Shown in pieces: positions 1-9,279 of a stretch of 64,000 nt of DNA. Source of the stretch: Paenibacillus sp. SC116 (GTDB lineage: Bacteria; Bacillota; Bacilli; Paenibacillales; Paenibacillaceae); the NCBI RefSeq assembly GCF_024733555.1, contig NZ_JANIOF010000002.1:62001-126000 (forward strand). Reading direction: 5' to 3'. Position numbers and translations under genes: made by a program. Under the pieces are notes generated by a model. The model made no database searches. It saw only the letters and a program-made list of their open reading frames with translations, and had not been told where the DNA came from. Within the stretch, counting starts at the first letter, position 1. Every line of letters starts with the position of its first letter.

Positions 1-264
1 AAAATATTGAATATGATCGAAGAGTTAAATAGCAGAGGGGAATATTCCATTATAATCAATACTCATTTCCCTCAACACGCCTTTCGAATCGCCAAATCAA
101 CGCTATTGTTGGGGTATGACGGGTATATCTTTGATAAGACGGAAGATGTGGTTACCACAACGAATATGAGACATTATTTTGGTATTAACTCTGAGATTTT
201 ATCTTATGAACGAGCTGAGAAGAACTACTCGGCGATACTGCCGATCGATATACAAAATAGCTAA
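1..264 (+). CDS. ABC transporter ATP-binding protein, C-terminal end only
   Basis: The reading frame is open from the left edge of the window and ends at 264, so only the last 87 or so residues are present. The segment NTHFPQHAF resembles the switch (H-loop) region of FecE/BtuD-type ATPases, where His is followed by a helix and then a hydrophobic strand plus a Gly turn (LLLGYDGYIF). This is the usual tail of metal-chelate or cobalamin importer ATPases. Walker A, signature and Walker B motifs would lie outside the window, so the substrate cannot be told. The next gene starts 11 bases after the stop and probably belongs to the same operon. Confidence 0.6.
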   Translation, partial: KILNMIEELNSRGEYSIIINTHFPQHAFRIAKSTLLLGYDGYIFDKTEDVVTTTNMRHYFGINSEILSYERAEKNYSAILPIDIQNS

Positions 265-275
265 GAGGTCAACCA

Positions 276-1586
276 ATGAAAAAAATTGCTTACGTGACAA
301 CTGGAAAGAGCTCGCAATTAATAAGCTATTGGGATTATGCTCACTATATGGATCAATTGATTTATGCAGATGATTTGCCTACGCTGGATTTAAATGAATT
401 TGATGCAGTCATTCTTTCCTGCGGGTGTCATATTGACCGCATTCTCCCGCATAAACAGCAGCTTAACGATTACGTCAGAAATGGTGGATTTCTTTTACTG
501 TTTGCGCTTGAACAAGCTGATCAGCTATTAGACGTTGTACAAGTAGAGTGGGTGGATTCAAAAGTAAAGGATTGGCTATGGTGGACCAAGCCAGGAGGCA
601 AAATAGAATTATACGTTCCGGATCATATCGAACATTCTTTCTTTGAATATGTACAGCCGAAGCATTTACATTGGCATTGGCATGGCGCATTCAAGGGAAA
701 TCATAACGGCACGACGCTGCTTGCGGTTGAGGATACGGACGAGTCCATTATTATTGATTTTAAGGATCTAGAAGGTGGTGGTAGAGTTTTTATCACAACG
801 CTTGATCCTCACAGTCATAATGGACAGCGATTTATGCCAGTAACAACTAAGCTGCTGCAAGGTTTTTATCCATGGCTTAATCATGAACTTGGCATTGATC
901 GGAATAAGCTCGAACCGTTTACGGTAGCGTATCTACAAACAACAGGGATCAACACCGAGGATACGCCGCCATTTTTAGCGGAGACCTTTGAAGGGACAGG
1001 TGGTAACCTACAATACTTCGGTGTTCGTCCGATTCCAGACGAAGTGTGGAACGCTGACATTATCTATATCCCTAGTATTTGCGATCAGATCTGGATGCAG
1101 CAGTATTCGGATCGAATGATGGAATATATTAATAATAATGGCCAACTCATATTAAATATTGAGGTCGCTGTATGCTGGCTGCCATTTTTAAAGCCATTTC
1201 ACACGGTACCACCTGTGCCATATACGAATCTCAAAGTACGGGTACAAAATGATCCATTTGAATTTTTCAGGAATATGCCGGAGGACTTTGATGGATGGAG
1301 TGGGATTATAGGGCAGTATGCTAGAGGATTCTCACCATTACCTGAGCATGCTCTAGGTCTCACATCCATAGGAGCGGAGCATGCTAAATACGCATCCGAT
1401 TATATCTGGCAATATCCGACCATAGATGGCAGTGGCGGAAAAGTATTCGTACACAATGGTGATAATATGATCCGTTATCCGGATCACGGTGAGTATAAAA
1501 ACTGCCTTGTGCGTGATATTTGTGTAGGTCTTATGAAATATCGCAGAGCAGTTGTTCCTTTTGCCGGGGTACAGGTACACGAGTAA
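276..1586 (+). CDS. Unrecognised 436-aa cytosolic protein, possibly amidotransferase-like fold
   Basis: I do not recognise a named family. There is no signal peptide or membrane segment. The N-terminal part (residues 1-80: MKKIAYVTTG..., FDAVILSCGCH, then NDYVRNGGFLLLF) has the strand-helix rhythm and 'open-a-gap then glycine-rich strand' look of class I glutamine amidotransferase-like or ThuA-like folds. A similar pattern recurs near residues 260-300 (ADIIYIPSIC, then YINNNGQLILNIE), so the protein may be two related halves. No catalytic Cys-His-Glu triad is obvious. AGAGG lies 6 bases before the ATG. Its closeness to the ABC ATPase suggests a shared operon, perhaps for uptake or handling of a ligand, but that is inference from position only. 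Confidence 0.55.
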   Translation: MKKIAYVTTGKSSQLISYWDYAHYMDQLIYADDLPTLDLNEFDAVILSCGCHIDRILPHKQQLNDYVRNGGFLLLFALEQADQLLDVVQVEWVDSKVKDWLWWTKPGGKIELYVPDHIEHSFFEYVQPKHLHWHWHGAFKGNHNGTTLLAVEDTDESIIIDFKDLEGGGRVFITTLDPHSHNGQRFMPVTTKLLQGFYPWLNHELGIDRNKLEPFTVAYLQTTGINTEDTPPFLAETFEGTGGNLQYFGVRPIPDEVWNADIIYIPSICDQIWMQQYSDRMMEYINNNGQLILNIEVAVCWLPFLKPFHTVPPVPYTNLKVRVQNDPFEFFRNMPEDFDGWSGIIGQYARGFSPLPEHALGLTSIGAEHAKYASDYIWQYPTIDGSGGKVFVHNGDNMIRYPDHGEYKNCLVRDICVGLMKYRRAVVPFAGVQVHE

Positions 1587-1658
1587 TGGGATAAACGTAA
1601 GAAATGAATGAATTCACTGAAAGAGAAGAACACTTGTATAAAATTATGGATTAATTCG

Positions 1659-1686
1659 AATGAGCCCCGGATCGTCGGGGCTCATT
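1659..1686 (+). terminator. Hairpin after the 276-1586 gene
   Basis: A perfect 11-bp stem (AATGAGCCCCG / CGGGGCTCATT) with a 6-base loop lies 73 bases after the stop codon. It lacks a good T run afterwards, so it may be a weak terminator or an mRNA end-stabilising hairpin. Confidence 0.6.
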
Positions 1687-2032
1687 CGCTGTTTACAGAC
1701 TGCGCGGAGAATCACACCATAAATAGTGGTAAAGGGGGTGGTAGTAGTCGTAAATAGTAATAGGCTGTATCGCATACTAATCAACAGATGACCAAGTAGC
1801 TTTAAGCTTCTCTGATAAATTGTATTCTTTCAGGTAATTACGGTTCATCATGTATGAATCTAATTTAGTTATATCATCCACATTTACCTATTAAAGTTAC
1901 TAAACAATAAACCGATTATAAATATATCGGATGATGTTACTTTTTTTAAAATAAGTAATGAAGAAAGCCCAATGATAATGAAATGGTATGAAACGGCTAC
2001 TATTTTCAGTCAGAAAAGGTGTGGAGACAGCT
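1687..2032. other. Intergenic region before the chemoreceptor gene
   Basis: About 350 bases without a convincing gene. On the minus strand a 37-codon open stretch ends at a TAG at 1777-1779 (reads ...LKEYNLSEKL...), with protein-like composition but no start signal. It could be a scrap of a lost gene. An imperfect palindrome (CCGATTATA...ATATCGG, about 1911-1931) lies about 100 bases upstream of the chemoreceptor start. I see no clear sigma-A promoter. Confidence 0.3.
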
Positions 2033-4075
2033 ATGAATTCAATCAAAGGTCAAATGCTACGTCTATTATTACCCGTCATAATCGTAACGGTATTGGTCAT
2101 GTCAGGGGTGTCCTACTTCAAAAGTAATTCAATGGTAACAGCACAGCTTGATCAGACGATGCAAGCCAATTTAACCAGTGGGATAGAGTCCATTAATGTA
2201 TCGTTTCTAGCTCATGAAAAGACGCTGCAAACCTTTTTAATGAGCGTTAACGATAATCCTAAACTGACAAAAGAAGAATATCTGACAAAAATGAAGAAAG
2301 TCCTGTCTACGAATGATGAAACCTTTGGATTAGGTGTGTTTTTTGCGCCAAATAAGTTGGATCCGCAGGTTGGAAGACAAGCTTACTATGTTAGTCAAAA
2401 AGCTGGCGTTATGTCTGTTGACGATTCATATAATGAAATCGATTACACGAAAGAGTATTATTACACCGATGCAAAAGCGTTAAAAGAGGGAGAGTTGACA
2501 TGGACAGAACCTTACATCGATTCAAATTCGGGTGTGTCGATGGTTACAACGATTTCCCCTCTCTATTATGAGAATGAATTTGTCGGTACGGTTACAGCAG
2601 ACCTGAGTCTTGATGAGATTATGGACATGGTCTCCGGCATTAAAGTTGGCGAAACAGGCTTGCCTTTGCTCTTGAGCAAACAGGGATTGATATTGTATGA
2701 CATAGTCCCAGAAAATATTATGAAAAATAATATTAAAGATAGTTCTAGGGGGGCGCTTAAAACACTCGGGGGAGAAATGCTGCAAACGGAAAGCGGCCAA
2801 TCCTTTATTAAGGGCGAGGGTGAATTTGGCGATGCTAAAGTATACTATGATACGGTTACAGCAGCAGGCTGGAAGCTAGCGTTCTTTATTTCCAATGATG
2901 AAATCAATGCTTCCTCAAAGGAATTAGTAATAACGCTGTCCATTATAGGGGTTATCGCTATACTTGTTGTTGGTTCAACTATTTTTATGTACACAAGTCG
3001 ACTAACAAAGCGATTAAAGCGACTGGAAGAGTTGAGCCGGGTAATGGGCGAGGGAGATTTTACTGGTGTCATACAAGTATCAGGAAATGATGAGTTAAGT
3101 AAGATCGGACATGCCTTCAACAAAATGTCTGAGACATTAAGAGGAGTCGTACAAGATATCGCTAGAGATGCGGAACAAGTTAGTGTTACTAGCCAGGAGT
3201 TAAGCGCGACCTTTGAGGAAATTACAGGTCAGGTGGAACTCATTACTTCCTCTTCTGGAGAAATTGCGCTGGGTTCACAAGATACAAGTGCTAGTAGTGA
3301 GGAGATAAGTGCTTCTATCGAAGAAGTGGCTGCTCATGTAGAGGTACTGGCTAAGACCGCACAAAATAGCAATCAAGAAGCGATCAAAATCAAAGAGAGA
3401 GCTCTTCACATTAGCAATACAGCAGGACAGTCTATTGAGCATACAAAAAGACTATATGAAGCGAAAGAAAAAGCGATCCTTACAGCCATTGAAAATGGAA
3501 AGGTTGTTAGCGAAGTAAAGATAATGGCGGACGCCATTGCAACTATTGCTAGCCAAACCAGTCTGCTCTCCTTAAATGCAGCAATTGAGGCGGCGAGAGC
3601 TGGAGACAGTGGAAGAGGATTTGCTGTAGTTGCCCAAGAAGTGCGGAAATTAGCTGAGCAATCTGAGCGTACAGCTTTACAAATTCATGGAACAATTGAA
3701 AAAACGCAAAAAGCTTTTGACGATCTAACTCATGACGCGAACGGAATATTGGAATTCATTAATAAGCAAGTCATGGCAGATTACGAACTTTTACATGATA
3801 CGGGCAGTAAATACAATAAGGATGCTGATTTTATAAGACTCATGTCCGATGATATCGCAAATATGTCCGACAATGTTTCACATACAATTAAAGAAATTAC
3901 AGCAGCTGTTGAAAATATGGCTGATATCGCGCAAAGAACCTCGGAAAATACAGAGGAAATACAGAGCAGTATATCCGATACGAATGATGGCATGAGACAT
4001 ATTGCGCAAACCGCACAAGATCAGGCTCATGTAGCACAATCTCTAAATGATGTGGTACAGAGATTTAAAGTGTAA
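2033..4075 (+). CDS. Methyl-accepting chemotaxis protein (Cache-type chemoreceptor)
   Basis: Membrane chemoreceptor that passes ligand state to CheA/CheW. From the chosen start it is 680 aa: TM1 at about residues 8-28, an extracellular double-Cache-like sensor of about 270 residues, TM2 at about 300-323, HAMP, then a long helical signalling domain. The hairpin tip is conserved ([15 protein letters not shown], then [16 protein letters not shown]), and Gln/Glu-rich methylation helices flank it. The open frame extends upstream to an ATG at 1988, but GGAG at 2023-2026 lies 6 bases before the ATG at 2033, and chemoreceptors of this group normally begin a few residues before TM1, so 2033 is preferred. 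The ligand is unknown. Single gene, closed by the hairpin at 4125-4171. Confidence 0.93.
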   Translation: MNSIKGQMLRLLLPVIIVTVLVMSGVSYFKSNSMVTAQLDQTMQANLTSGIESINVSFLAHEKTLQTFLMSVNDNPKLTKEEYLTKMKKVLSTNDETFGLGVFFAPNKLDPQVGRQAYYVSQKAGVMSVDDSYNEIDYTKEYYYTDAKALKEGELTWTEPYIDSNSGVSMVTTISPLYYENEFVGTVTADLSLDEIMDMVSGIKVGETGLPLLLSKQGLILYDIVPENIMKNNIKDSSRGALKTLGGEMLQTESGQSFIKGEGEFGDAKVYYDTVTAAGWKLAFFISNDEINASSKELVITLSIIGVIAILVVGSTIFMYTSRLTKRLKRLEELSRVMGEGDFTGVIQVSGNDELSKIGHAFNKMSETLRGVVQDIARDAEQVSVTSQELSATFEEITGQVELITSSSGEIALGSQDTSASSEEISASIEEVAAHVEVLAKTAQNSNQEAIKIKERALHISNTAGQSIEHTKRLYEAKEKAILTAIENGKVVSEVKIMADAIATIASQTSLLSLNAAIEAARAGDSGRGFAVVAQEVRKLAEQSERTALQIHGTIEKTQKAFDDLTHDANGILEFINKQVMADYELLHDTGSKYNKDADFIRLMSDDIANMSDNVSHTIKEITAAVENMADIAQRTSENTEEIQSSISDTNDGMRHIAQTAQDQAHVAQSLNDVVQRFKV

Positions 4076-4124
4076 GGCTAGAATAAACAAGAGTTAATTT
4101 GCGATTGTAGGCGAAGTGAATGAA

Positions 4125-4171
4125 GCGTGTAGAGCGTGTACGGGTTAGGTACAGATCTACACGCCTTTTTT
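4125..4171 (+). terminator. Rho-independent terminator of the chemoreceptor gene
   Basis: GCGTGTAGA pairs with TCTACACGC across a short internal region that can also fold (GTAC/GTAC), followed by six T. It starts 50 bases after the stop codon. Confidence 0.8.
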
Positions 4172-4409
4172 GTAGGTTGGGTTACAAGGTACGAATCTTA
4201 CAGTAGGGAAACAGAAGGTAAAATAGCTGAAGGAAGGCATTCAGGAGTACTTGTGAAGATCCTGTCAGCAGATGCCTTGCAAGAGCAAAAACCGCCTGTT
4301 CGCATATGCACAGATGCGATGAATGGCATGTTAACTCTTGGATTTTTAAGAAGTGTAAGCTTGTTATGAATAACTAGCAGGATATTTTATAAGGCAGAGG
4401 AGAGAAACG
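4172..4409. other. Intergenic region between chemoreceptor and next gene
   Basis: Together with the terminator this makes a 334-base gap. A plus-strand open frame crosses it, but it begins inside the terminator hairpin, has no ribosome binding site and matches nothing I recognise. No promoter could be picked with confidence. GCAGAGGAGAG lies just before the 4410 start. Confidence 0.3.
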
Positions 4410-5810
4410 ATGAGCAACTCATTTCAGTTTGTACCCCTTAGTCAACTAAAAGAAAAGTTTCCCGAGGGCTCCTGGTGGGCGCAAAACTATCAGGATTTTA
4501 CCGACGATCATATTGCGGCTTATTATAACGGGGATTTAATATTACCTTCCCTTGATCTAGATTGGGAGCAGCCGTTTCCACAGCAGCAGGAGACGATACT
4601 TATTTTTATTGATGGAAATCTTACGGTGGACAACCTCTACAATGAAAATACGGATGGCGCTATAGGACTAATGGTGATGGGGAACCTGACTGCTAAAAAT
4701 ATAGCTGTGGGCGGTCAGGAAATCTACATTGAGGGTAATTTGTTGGTCGAAGAAATTTTATGCGGCTCCTACAATCATGGAGAAACCATTGTTAAAGGAA
4801 ATCTAAATGCAGCAGTGTTAATCGAAGATGACGAATACCGATTCAAGACAGATGGACAACAGTATGTTGCATGTACGGTAAACGTTTGGGAGCGGGACGG
4901 CGTGTGTCAGGAGCTTCCTGTAGACATTGGTGAAGTGCTTGTCGAAGATGTTTTGGATATAGATGATGAAGAGATCGATTTCTTGTTTGGCATGCTTGTT
5001 AGCACTCTTAAAAAAGGCCACTCGGCATTGAAAGATCTGAGCGAGGCGCTACAGAGAAAAAGAACCGTTGAGCTATACTTTACCGATAGCACACTCAATG
5101 AAGAAAATATAATGAAATTGACCCGGTGTGTTCTCATGCCGGATGACAAGCATTATTTTGATTTTGAGGAGCAAGGTACCTACTTCAAGGTTAATCGGGA
5201 ATATGTTGATGCAGAGGGAGATACACTGAACCCTGGCATTTACATGTTGGATGCTCATAACCACTATTTTATTTATTTAGAAGAAGAGCAAACCGTTAGT
5301 CTGCAAAGAAAATCTATGGATGAAGGAGCAGTATGGGAGGACATTACCGATGAGTCACAGGAGCAGCTATCGGATATTAGCTATTACTGGACGATGCTGC
5401 TGACCTGCATCAATGTGACCGAACTATATTTGCCGGCCATTGATAGGCTTAGTTTGAAGGAAGTTTTGCAGCAACCTAGGATTCAAGCGTTGGATCCGGC
5501 GGGGGAGGAGAACGATGGGTTCTGGGATGGCTCCAAGTACTATCGTTTTCGTCAGGCGCATACGGACGAGGACGGAGACTATCTGGATGCCCGTATTGAA
5601 ATTCAGACTTCCGATGGAGCCTTCTATTTCTATACATTAGACAATGAAAAGTATGTTTCCCGGCATTATCAGCCTCCTAACGAGTACGGGCGAAAAAGCA
5701 TTTCTTATTTAGACTCTAAACGCTGGGAGGTGTCCGAACGCTACTTCACGAAGTTCATGAAGTTTATATCCCGTGAATTAGAGGAAGGTGCTAGCGCTGA
5801 AGAAGATTAG
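4410..5810 (+). CDS. Hypothetical acidic protein with an N-terminal beta-repeat (bactofilin-like) region
   Basis: 466 aa, no signal peptide, strongly acidic. Residues about 65-140 show repeated short strands with Gly-Asn turns (FIDGNLTVDN, MGNLTAKN, IEGNLLVEE, VKGNLNAA), the pattern of a right-handed beta-helix as in polymer-forming bactofilin-type domains. The C-terminal 300 residues are acidic and tryptophan-containing with no motif I can name. Proteins with this N-terminal pattern are sometimes found among immunity-like genes of polymorphic toxin systems, which would fit the SUKH clusters elsewhere in the window, but this is inference. RBS AGAGGAGAG lies upstream. A terminator follows at 5902. 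Confidence 0.6.
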   Translation: MSNSFQFVPLSQLKEKFPEGSWWAQNYQDFTDDHIAAYYNGDLILPSLDLDWEQPFPQQQETILIFIDGNLTVDNLYNENTDGAIGLMVMGNLTAKNIAVGGQEIYIEGNLLVEEILCGSYNHGETIVKGNLNAAVLIEDDEYRFKTDGQQYVACTVNVWERDGVCQELPVDIGEVLVEDVLDIDDEEIDFLFGMLVSTLKKGHSALKDLSEALQRKRTVELYFTDSTLNEENIMKLTRCVLMPDDKHYFDFEEQGTYFKVNREYVDAEGDTLNPGIYMLDAHNHYFIYLEEEQTVSLQRKSMDEGAVWEDITDESQEQLSDISYYWTMLLTCINVTELYLPAIDRLSLKEVLQQPRIQALDPAGEENDGFWDGSKYYRFRQAHTDEDGDYLDARIEIQTSDGAFYFYTLDNEKYVSRHYQPPNEYGRKSISYLDSKRWEVSERYFTKFMKFISRELEEGASAEED

Positions 5811-5901
5811 ATAGGAAGAAGCTCTAGGGCAACGCTGTTTGTTCCCCAATATGGGTGCAGTGAACCCAACTGGACCTGTTAGTAGCAAGGTATAATATTT
5901 T

Positions 5902-5929
5902 TAGGCAGCCGCTCTTGGCTGCCTTTTAT
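5902..5929 (+). terminator. Hairpin between convergent genes
   Basis: AGGCAGCC / GGCTGCC stem with loop GCTCTT and four T. It lies between the 4410 gene (plus) and the DoxX gene (minus) and may serve both. Confidence 0.7.
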
Positions 5930-5951
5930 CATTAGATAGGAGGCGCTTAAA

Positions 5952-6533
5952 TTAATCCCGGTATCCTTTTTGCCTAACCTCCCAAGGGGTGCCAAGCATG
6001 GGAAGTGCCCATCGGTCGAGACCGTACCAACCAGCCACCTTCCACGCCAAAACGAGCCAAGTCGAGAGGACAAAGAGGAGCGGGTTTGTGCTGAGCGTGC
6101 CGGCGAGCAGGTAGCTCACATTCATGAGCCCGCCGAAAAAAGCGGCAATTCCAGTTAACAGACCGAGAATCAGCCCCAATCCGACGAGTACTTCACCGTA
6201 AGCTACGGCGTACGAAAAAACTTTCGCATTTGGCAGTACCGTATGCTCTAGATAACTCGCGTACCAGCCGGTAACGTCTGCATGTCCCGTTGCTACGTTG
6301 GATTTGGCGATCGCCCCATTAATAAACCCTTGCACGGCGGTCCCCGCCTTTGCACCTGTCCAAACTTCTGAGTTCACTTTTCCCCAGCCAGCCTCTAGCC
6401 ATTGATAGCCGACATATATACGAATGATTAGCCATAACCATGCAGAACTGGTGCTGGTAAATAGATAGCGTGATACTGGATTGTCTTTAACAATAATTTC
6501 AGTACCGTATTTTCGACGTACTTTTTCCACCAT
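5952..6533 (-). CDS. DoxX/DoxD-family integral membrane protein
   Basis: 193 aa with four hydrophobic segments (about residues 30-48, 108-130, 133-150 and 155-172). The N-terminal segment carries RIYVGYQWLEAGWGKV, the typical DoxX 'GW-x-K' start, and later YGEVLVGLGLILGL and MNVSYLLAG are also characteristic. DoxX proteins are membrane partners in thiosulfate/quinone or oxidative-stress chemistry; the exact role here is unknown. GGGGTGAG lies upstream of the ATG. It is followed (in its own direction) by the shared hairpin at 5902-5929. Monocistronic by position. Confidence 0.85.
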   Translation of the reverse strand: MVEKVRRKYGTEIIVKDNPVSRYLFTSTSSAWLWLIIRIYVGYQWLEAGWGKVNSEVWTGAKAGTAVQGFINGAIAKSNVATGHADVTGWYASYLEHTVLPNAKVFSYAVAYGEVLVGLGLILGLLTGIAAFFGGLMNVSYLLAGTLSTNPLLFVLSTWLVLAWKVAGWYGLDRWALPMLGTPWEVRQKGYRD

Positions 6534-6620
6534 CTAGCTCACCCCTTTATTCTTAAGGGTTCTCCATTTTTTCTTATATTATTTGTGAGTGAGACCAGCG
6601 TATGAAGATAATAAAAGCGA

Positions 6621-8048
6621 TTAGACCAACTCCGCAAAACGATGAATCCCTTGCTCTATCAATGCTTCATCTACTTTTGCAAATCCCAACACCCATCCCT
6701 TTCTTTTGCTTTCCAAACAATAGGGTCCAAGAGGGTATACACGTATTCCCTGCTGTAGAGCCAACTTAGTCACGGTTTCTTCGTCGTATGATTCTTCAGC
6801 TTCAAGTAACACATGCAATCCCGTTTCTACTCCGCTTAGTGTAAAGCGCTCCCCTAAGCCGCTAGCCATAATAGCCTTCGTTATGGCTTCGTGTCTTCGT
6901 CGGTACACATTTCTAACTCTTCTCATATGTCGCATAAAGTGCCCCTGCTTAATGAAGTGGGTTAGTGTTAGCTGGTCCATAATCGGAAGCTGGCGGTAAG
7001 TAAGCTCCTGTATCCTAGCTAGTTGAGCGATTGCCTCGACGGATCCGACGATTGCTGAAATACGAATGCCTGGGGCAATCATTTTAGAGAAACTCATGAG
7101 GTACAACGTATGATGAGGTGCCTGACTAAACAGCGTTGGAAGCGGCTCCCCACGATATCGAAATTCACTATCATAATCGTCCTCGATGATCCAAAAGCGT
7201 TCTTGAGCAGCTTTATGCAGCAACTGCTGCCTGCGTGGCTCTGACATAACGACTCCGACCGCGCACTGGTGCGAAGGGGTCGCAAAGATCAGTTTGGATT
7301 GTGGGTGAATATGCTCAACCATTAGACCATACTCGTCAACGGGGACGGGAACCACATTCATACGCCGATATTTCATCGCAATCCAAGCAGCAGGAAAGCC
7401 GGGATCTTCTACAGAGACAGTGTCCCCATCAGCTAAAAGAGATTGTGCAATTAAATCAATACTATGCTGAGCTCCTGAGGTCAAAAGAATCTGATTGGTC
7501 TGAACATGGATACCCCGTTCAAGTGATAAATAACGCTGAATTTGCTCACGTAATGGTGTGAAACCATAGGGATTGCCATAGGCCCAGTTTGATACATCCA
7601 TTTCGGTGGATGCATGGATAAGCGATCGCCGCCAGTTCTTTTGAAATTGCTCATCCAAATAGGGTTCATGGGGAGTAAAATCAATCTCCACTTCTTGCTG
7701 TTCTTTGCCCCTCAACCAGTCATGTAAATGACCGACAGCCGAATCCAACAAGGGAAGTGAAGGAGGAGATGGGCCATCTGTTACGATTTCCTTCGTTAAC
7801 GAAGTGACTTGATTCCAGTCACTAACTCGAGTCCCCCCGCGGCGGGATGTAACCGTATAACCCCGGCTTAGCAGCTCCTCATAGACGATCTGTATCGTTG
7901 AGCGAGAGACACCAAGCATATGAGCAAGCTCACGGGATGGAATCAACAATTCCCCTGGCGCCCAGACACCGCTAGTAATATGATGAATCGCTTGATCCAG
8001 CAATTGCTGCCAGATGGGTCTCTTATCATTACGAATTACTTTCATCAT
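6621..8048 (-). CDS. MocR/PdxR-type regulator (GntR HTH fused to aminotransferase-like domain)
   Basis: 475 aa from the chosen start. Residues about 5-70 form a GntR winged helix (WQQLLDQAI, then ELAHMLGVSRSTIQ, then YTVTSRRGGTRV). The remaining 390 residues are a class I aminotransferase fold with the DDYDSEFRY segment and SFSK, whose Lys would hold pyridoxal phosphate. The family uses PLP or a PLP adduct as effector. The open frame can be extended to 8081, but GGAGG lies 8 bases before the ATG at 8048, so that start is chosen. It is divergent from a PNPOx-like flavoprotein gene at 8263, a common MocR arrangement suggesting that gene is its target. Confidence 0.9.
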   Translation of the reverse strand: MMKVIRNDKRPIWQQLLDQAIHHITSGVWAPGELLIPSRELAHMLGVSRSTIQIVYEELLSRGYTVTSRRGGTRVSDWNQVTSLTKEIVTDGPSPPSLPLLDSAVGHLHDWLRGKEQQEVEIDFTPHEPYLDEQFQKNWRRSLIHASTEMDVSNWAYGNPYGFTPLREQIQRYLSLERGIHVQTNQILLTSGAQHSIDLIAQSLLADGDTVSVEDPGFPAAWIAMKYRRMNVVPVPVDEYGLMVEHIHPQSKLIFATPSHQCAVGVVMSEPRRQQLLHKAAQERFWIIEDDYDSEFRYRGEPLPTLFSQAPHHTLYLMSFSKMIAPGIRISAIVGSVEAIAQLARIQELTYRQLPIMDQLTLTHFIKQGHFMRHMRRVRNVYRRRHEAITKAIMASGLGERFTLSGVETGLHVLLEAEESYDEETVTKLALQQGIRVYPLGPYCLESKRKGWVLGFAKVDEALIEQGIHRFAELV

Positions 8049-8140
8049 CGTGCACACCTCCAAATCGATTTCAATCGTCAAATATGAATTATGGATTGCT
8101 CATAATCGTATATTTTGGATATTTTAGTACACTCCAATAA

Positions 8141-8169
8141 TTGGTATACTACCGTAACAACGTTGGTAT
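8141..8169 (+). promoter_or_regulatory. Candidate MocR operator: direct repeats in the divergent promoter region
   Basis: TTGGTAT occurs at 8141-8147 and 8163-8169, 22 bases apart, about two helical turns. MocR dimers are known to bind spaced direct repeats. The first copy overlaps a possible -10 (TATACT, 8145-8150) for the plus-strand gene; no good -35 precedes it, which would fit an activator-dependent promoter. Confidence 0.4.
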
Positions 8170-8262
8170 TTGCAATCGGATCTTTGCCGCAGATTAAAAG
8201 ACTATTGGGGTTTAGGCATTTAGAGTGGGATGAGTATTTATAAGTGAGAGGAGAGATTTTAA

Positions 8263-8820
8263 ATGGATTCGATTCATTCGGTTCGTTACAAGAGTAGGGA
8301 ATGCCAGGAACAAGAGAAAATTGAAAGATTCCTTCAACAATCGAGGATTGGGTATCTTGGTTTAGCTGATGGAAATCTCCCTTATGTTGTACCGCTTAAT
8401 TATGTATGGATGGAGGGGAAGCTCTATTTTCACGGGGCTGGAGATGGAAGACGTAATCATGTCATGAATGAAAATCCACAGGTGTGTTTTACGGTATGTG
8501 AGGAATACGGAACCATCACGGATCCAGTGCCTGCTAAGACGGATACGGCTTATATGAGCGTCATGATATTTGGGAGAGCAGAGCCACTAACAGATGTGGA
8601 TGAAGCCACTCAGGTACTTCAGGAATTGATCAATAAATATGTACCGGGCTATTATAACCGCCCCTTATCAAAGCAGCATGTAGATAAGTATAGGTCGGCT
8701 GTATTTGGAGGACCGGTTCAAGTTTGCCGAGTCATTCCGCAGCATGTGACAGCCAAAGAAAGTCCTATTGAAGCAGAAAAAATGTATAAAACGGTCATGA
8801 ATGCTGTACCAGAGAGTTAA
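8263..8820 (+). CDS. Pyridoxamine 5'-phosphate oxidase-family flavoprotein (NimA-like)
   Basis: 185 aa, a split-barrel FMN-binding protein of the nitroimidazole-resistance NimA type. The N-terminal half has the family pattern: a helix ending in FLQQSRIGYLGLADG, PYVVPLNYVW, a strand-turn GKLYFHGAGDGRR and NHVMNENPQVCFTV. The substrate is not predictable; family members reduce or bind small molecules with FMN or haem. RBS GAGAGGAGAG lies before the ATG. The gene is divergent from the MocR regulator, which probably controls it. Terminator-like hairpin at 8894. Confidence 0.85.
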   Translation: MDSIHSVRYKSRECQEQEKIERFLQQSRIGYLGLADGNLPYVVPLNYVWMEGKLYFHGAGDGRRNHVMNENPQVCFTVCEEYGTITDPVPAKTDTAYMSVMIFGRAEPLTDVDEATQVLQELINKYVPGYYNRPLSKQHVDKYRSAVFGGPVQVCRVIPQHVTAKESPIEAEKMYKTVMNAVPES

Positions 8821-8893
8821 CGACAAAATACCGAAACGACTGGAGCTAAGCTAAAGTGTGCTTAGTAGTTCAATATAAGTTCTATAAACAATT

Positions 8894-8920
8894 AAGGGGC
8901 TGCTGCGGCATGCTCCTTTT
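8894..8920 (+). terminator. Hairpin terminator, copy 1 of a recurring terminator sequence
   Basis: AAGGGGC / GCTCCTTTT arms around TGCTGCGGCAT. The sequence is nearly the reverse complement of the terminator at 11595 and related to the hairpin at 9779, so one terminator sequence recurs three times within 2.7 kb. Confidence 0.65.
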
Positions 8921-9279
8921 GTGTTTCTCTGGACTGAAGTAGGCGAGCCAGACGGAAGATGTCTATCCTAGTATGTCAGGGAGTGGTAGATAGCCAATCC
9001 AATATCAGATAAATGAAGATACTTACAGCTTATCGGAGCAATCATATAGAAAATAAAAGATTGTACAAAATGAATCCGATTTTATTACCAAATGAAGTCA
9101 AATTAAAGGATATGTTGTTCTAAATGGAATTTTACATATTGGCTCGTGTGATCGTACAATTCATTATAACAACATTGGTATAAATTGGTTTTACAAAACA
9201 CTGAATTCCCTGAACGGGGAAACGGGGGAACCAACCGAAGTCATCCTACCAGGAAACAGGTATGGAGGAGGAGTTAATC
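8921..9279. other. Intergenic region before the 9280 gene
   Basis: About 360 bases. It contains a 17-codon open frame starting at 9070 (no clear RBS) and, at 9205-9240, a GC-rich stretch with ACGGGGAAACGGGGG that superficially recalls part of a ydaO-type riboswitch; the rest of that consensus is missing. Otherwise A/T-rich with no clear promoter. Confidence 0.25.

Noticed and set aside
4136-4369. 77-codon plus-strand frame after the chemoreceptor gene
   Set aside because: Starts inside the terminator hairpin, no ribosome binding site, no recognisable protein features.
9195-9262. Stretch with ACGGGGAAACGGGGGAACCAA resembling a ydaO-type (c-di-AMP) riboswitch piece
   Set aside because: The downstream GGGGTGAAT part and the other pairing segments of that riboswitch are missing; downstream gene is not a typical target. 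A covariance-model search would settle it.
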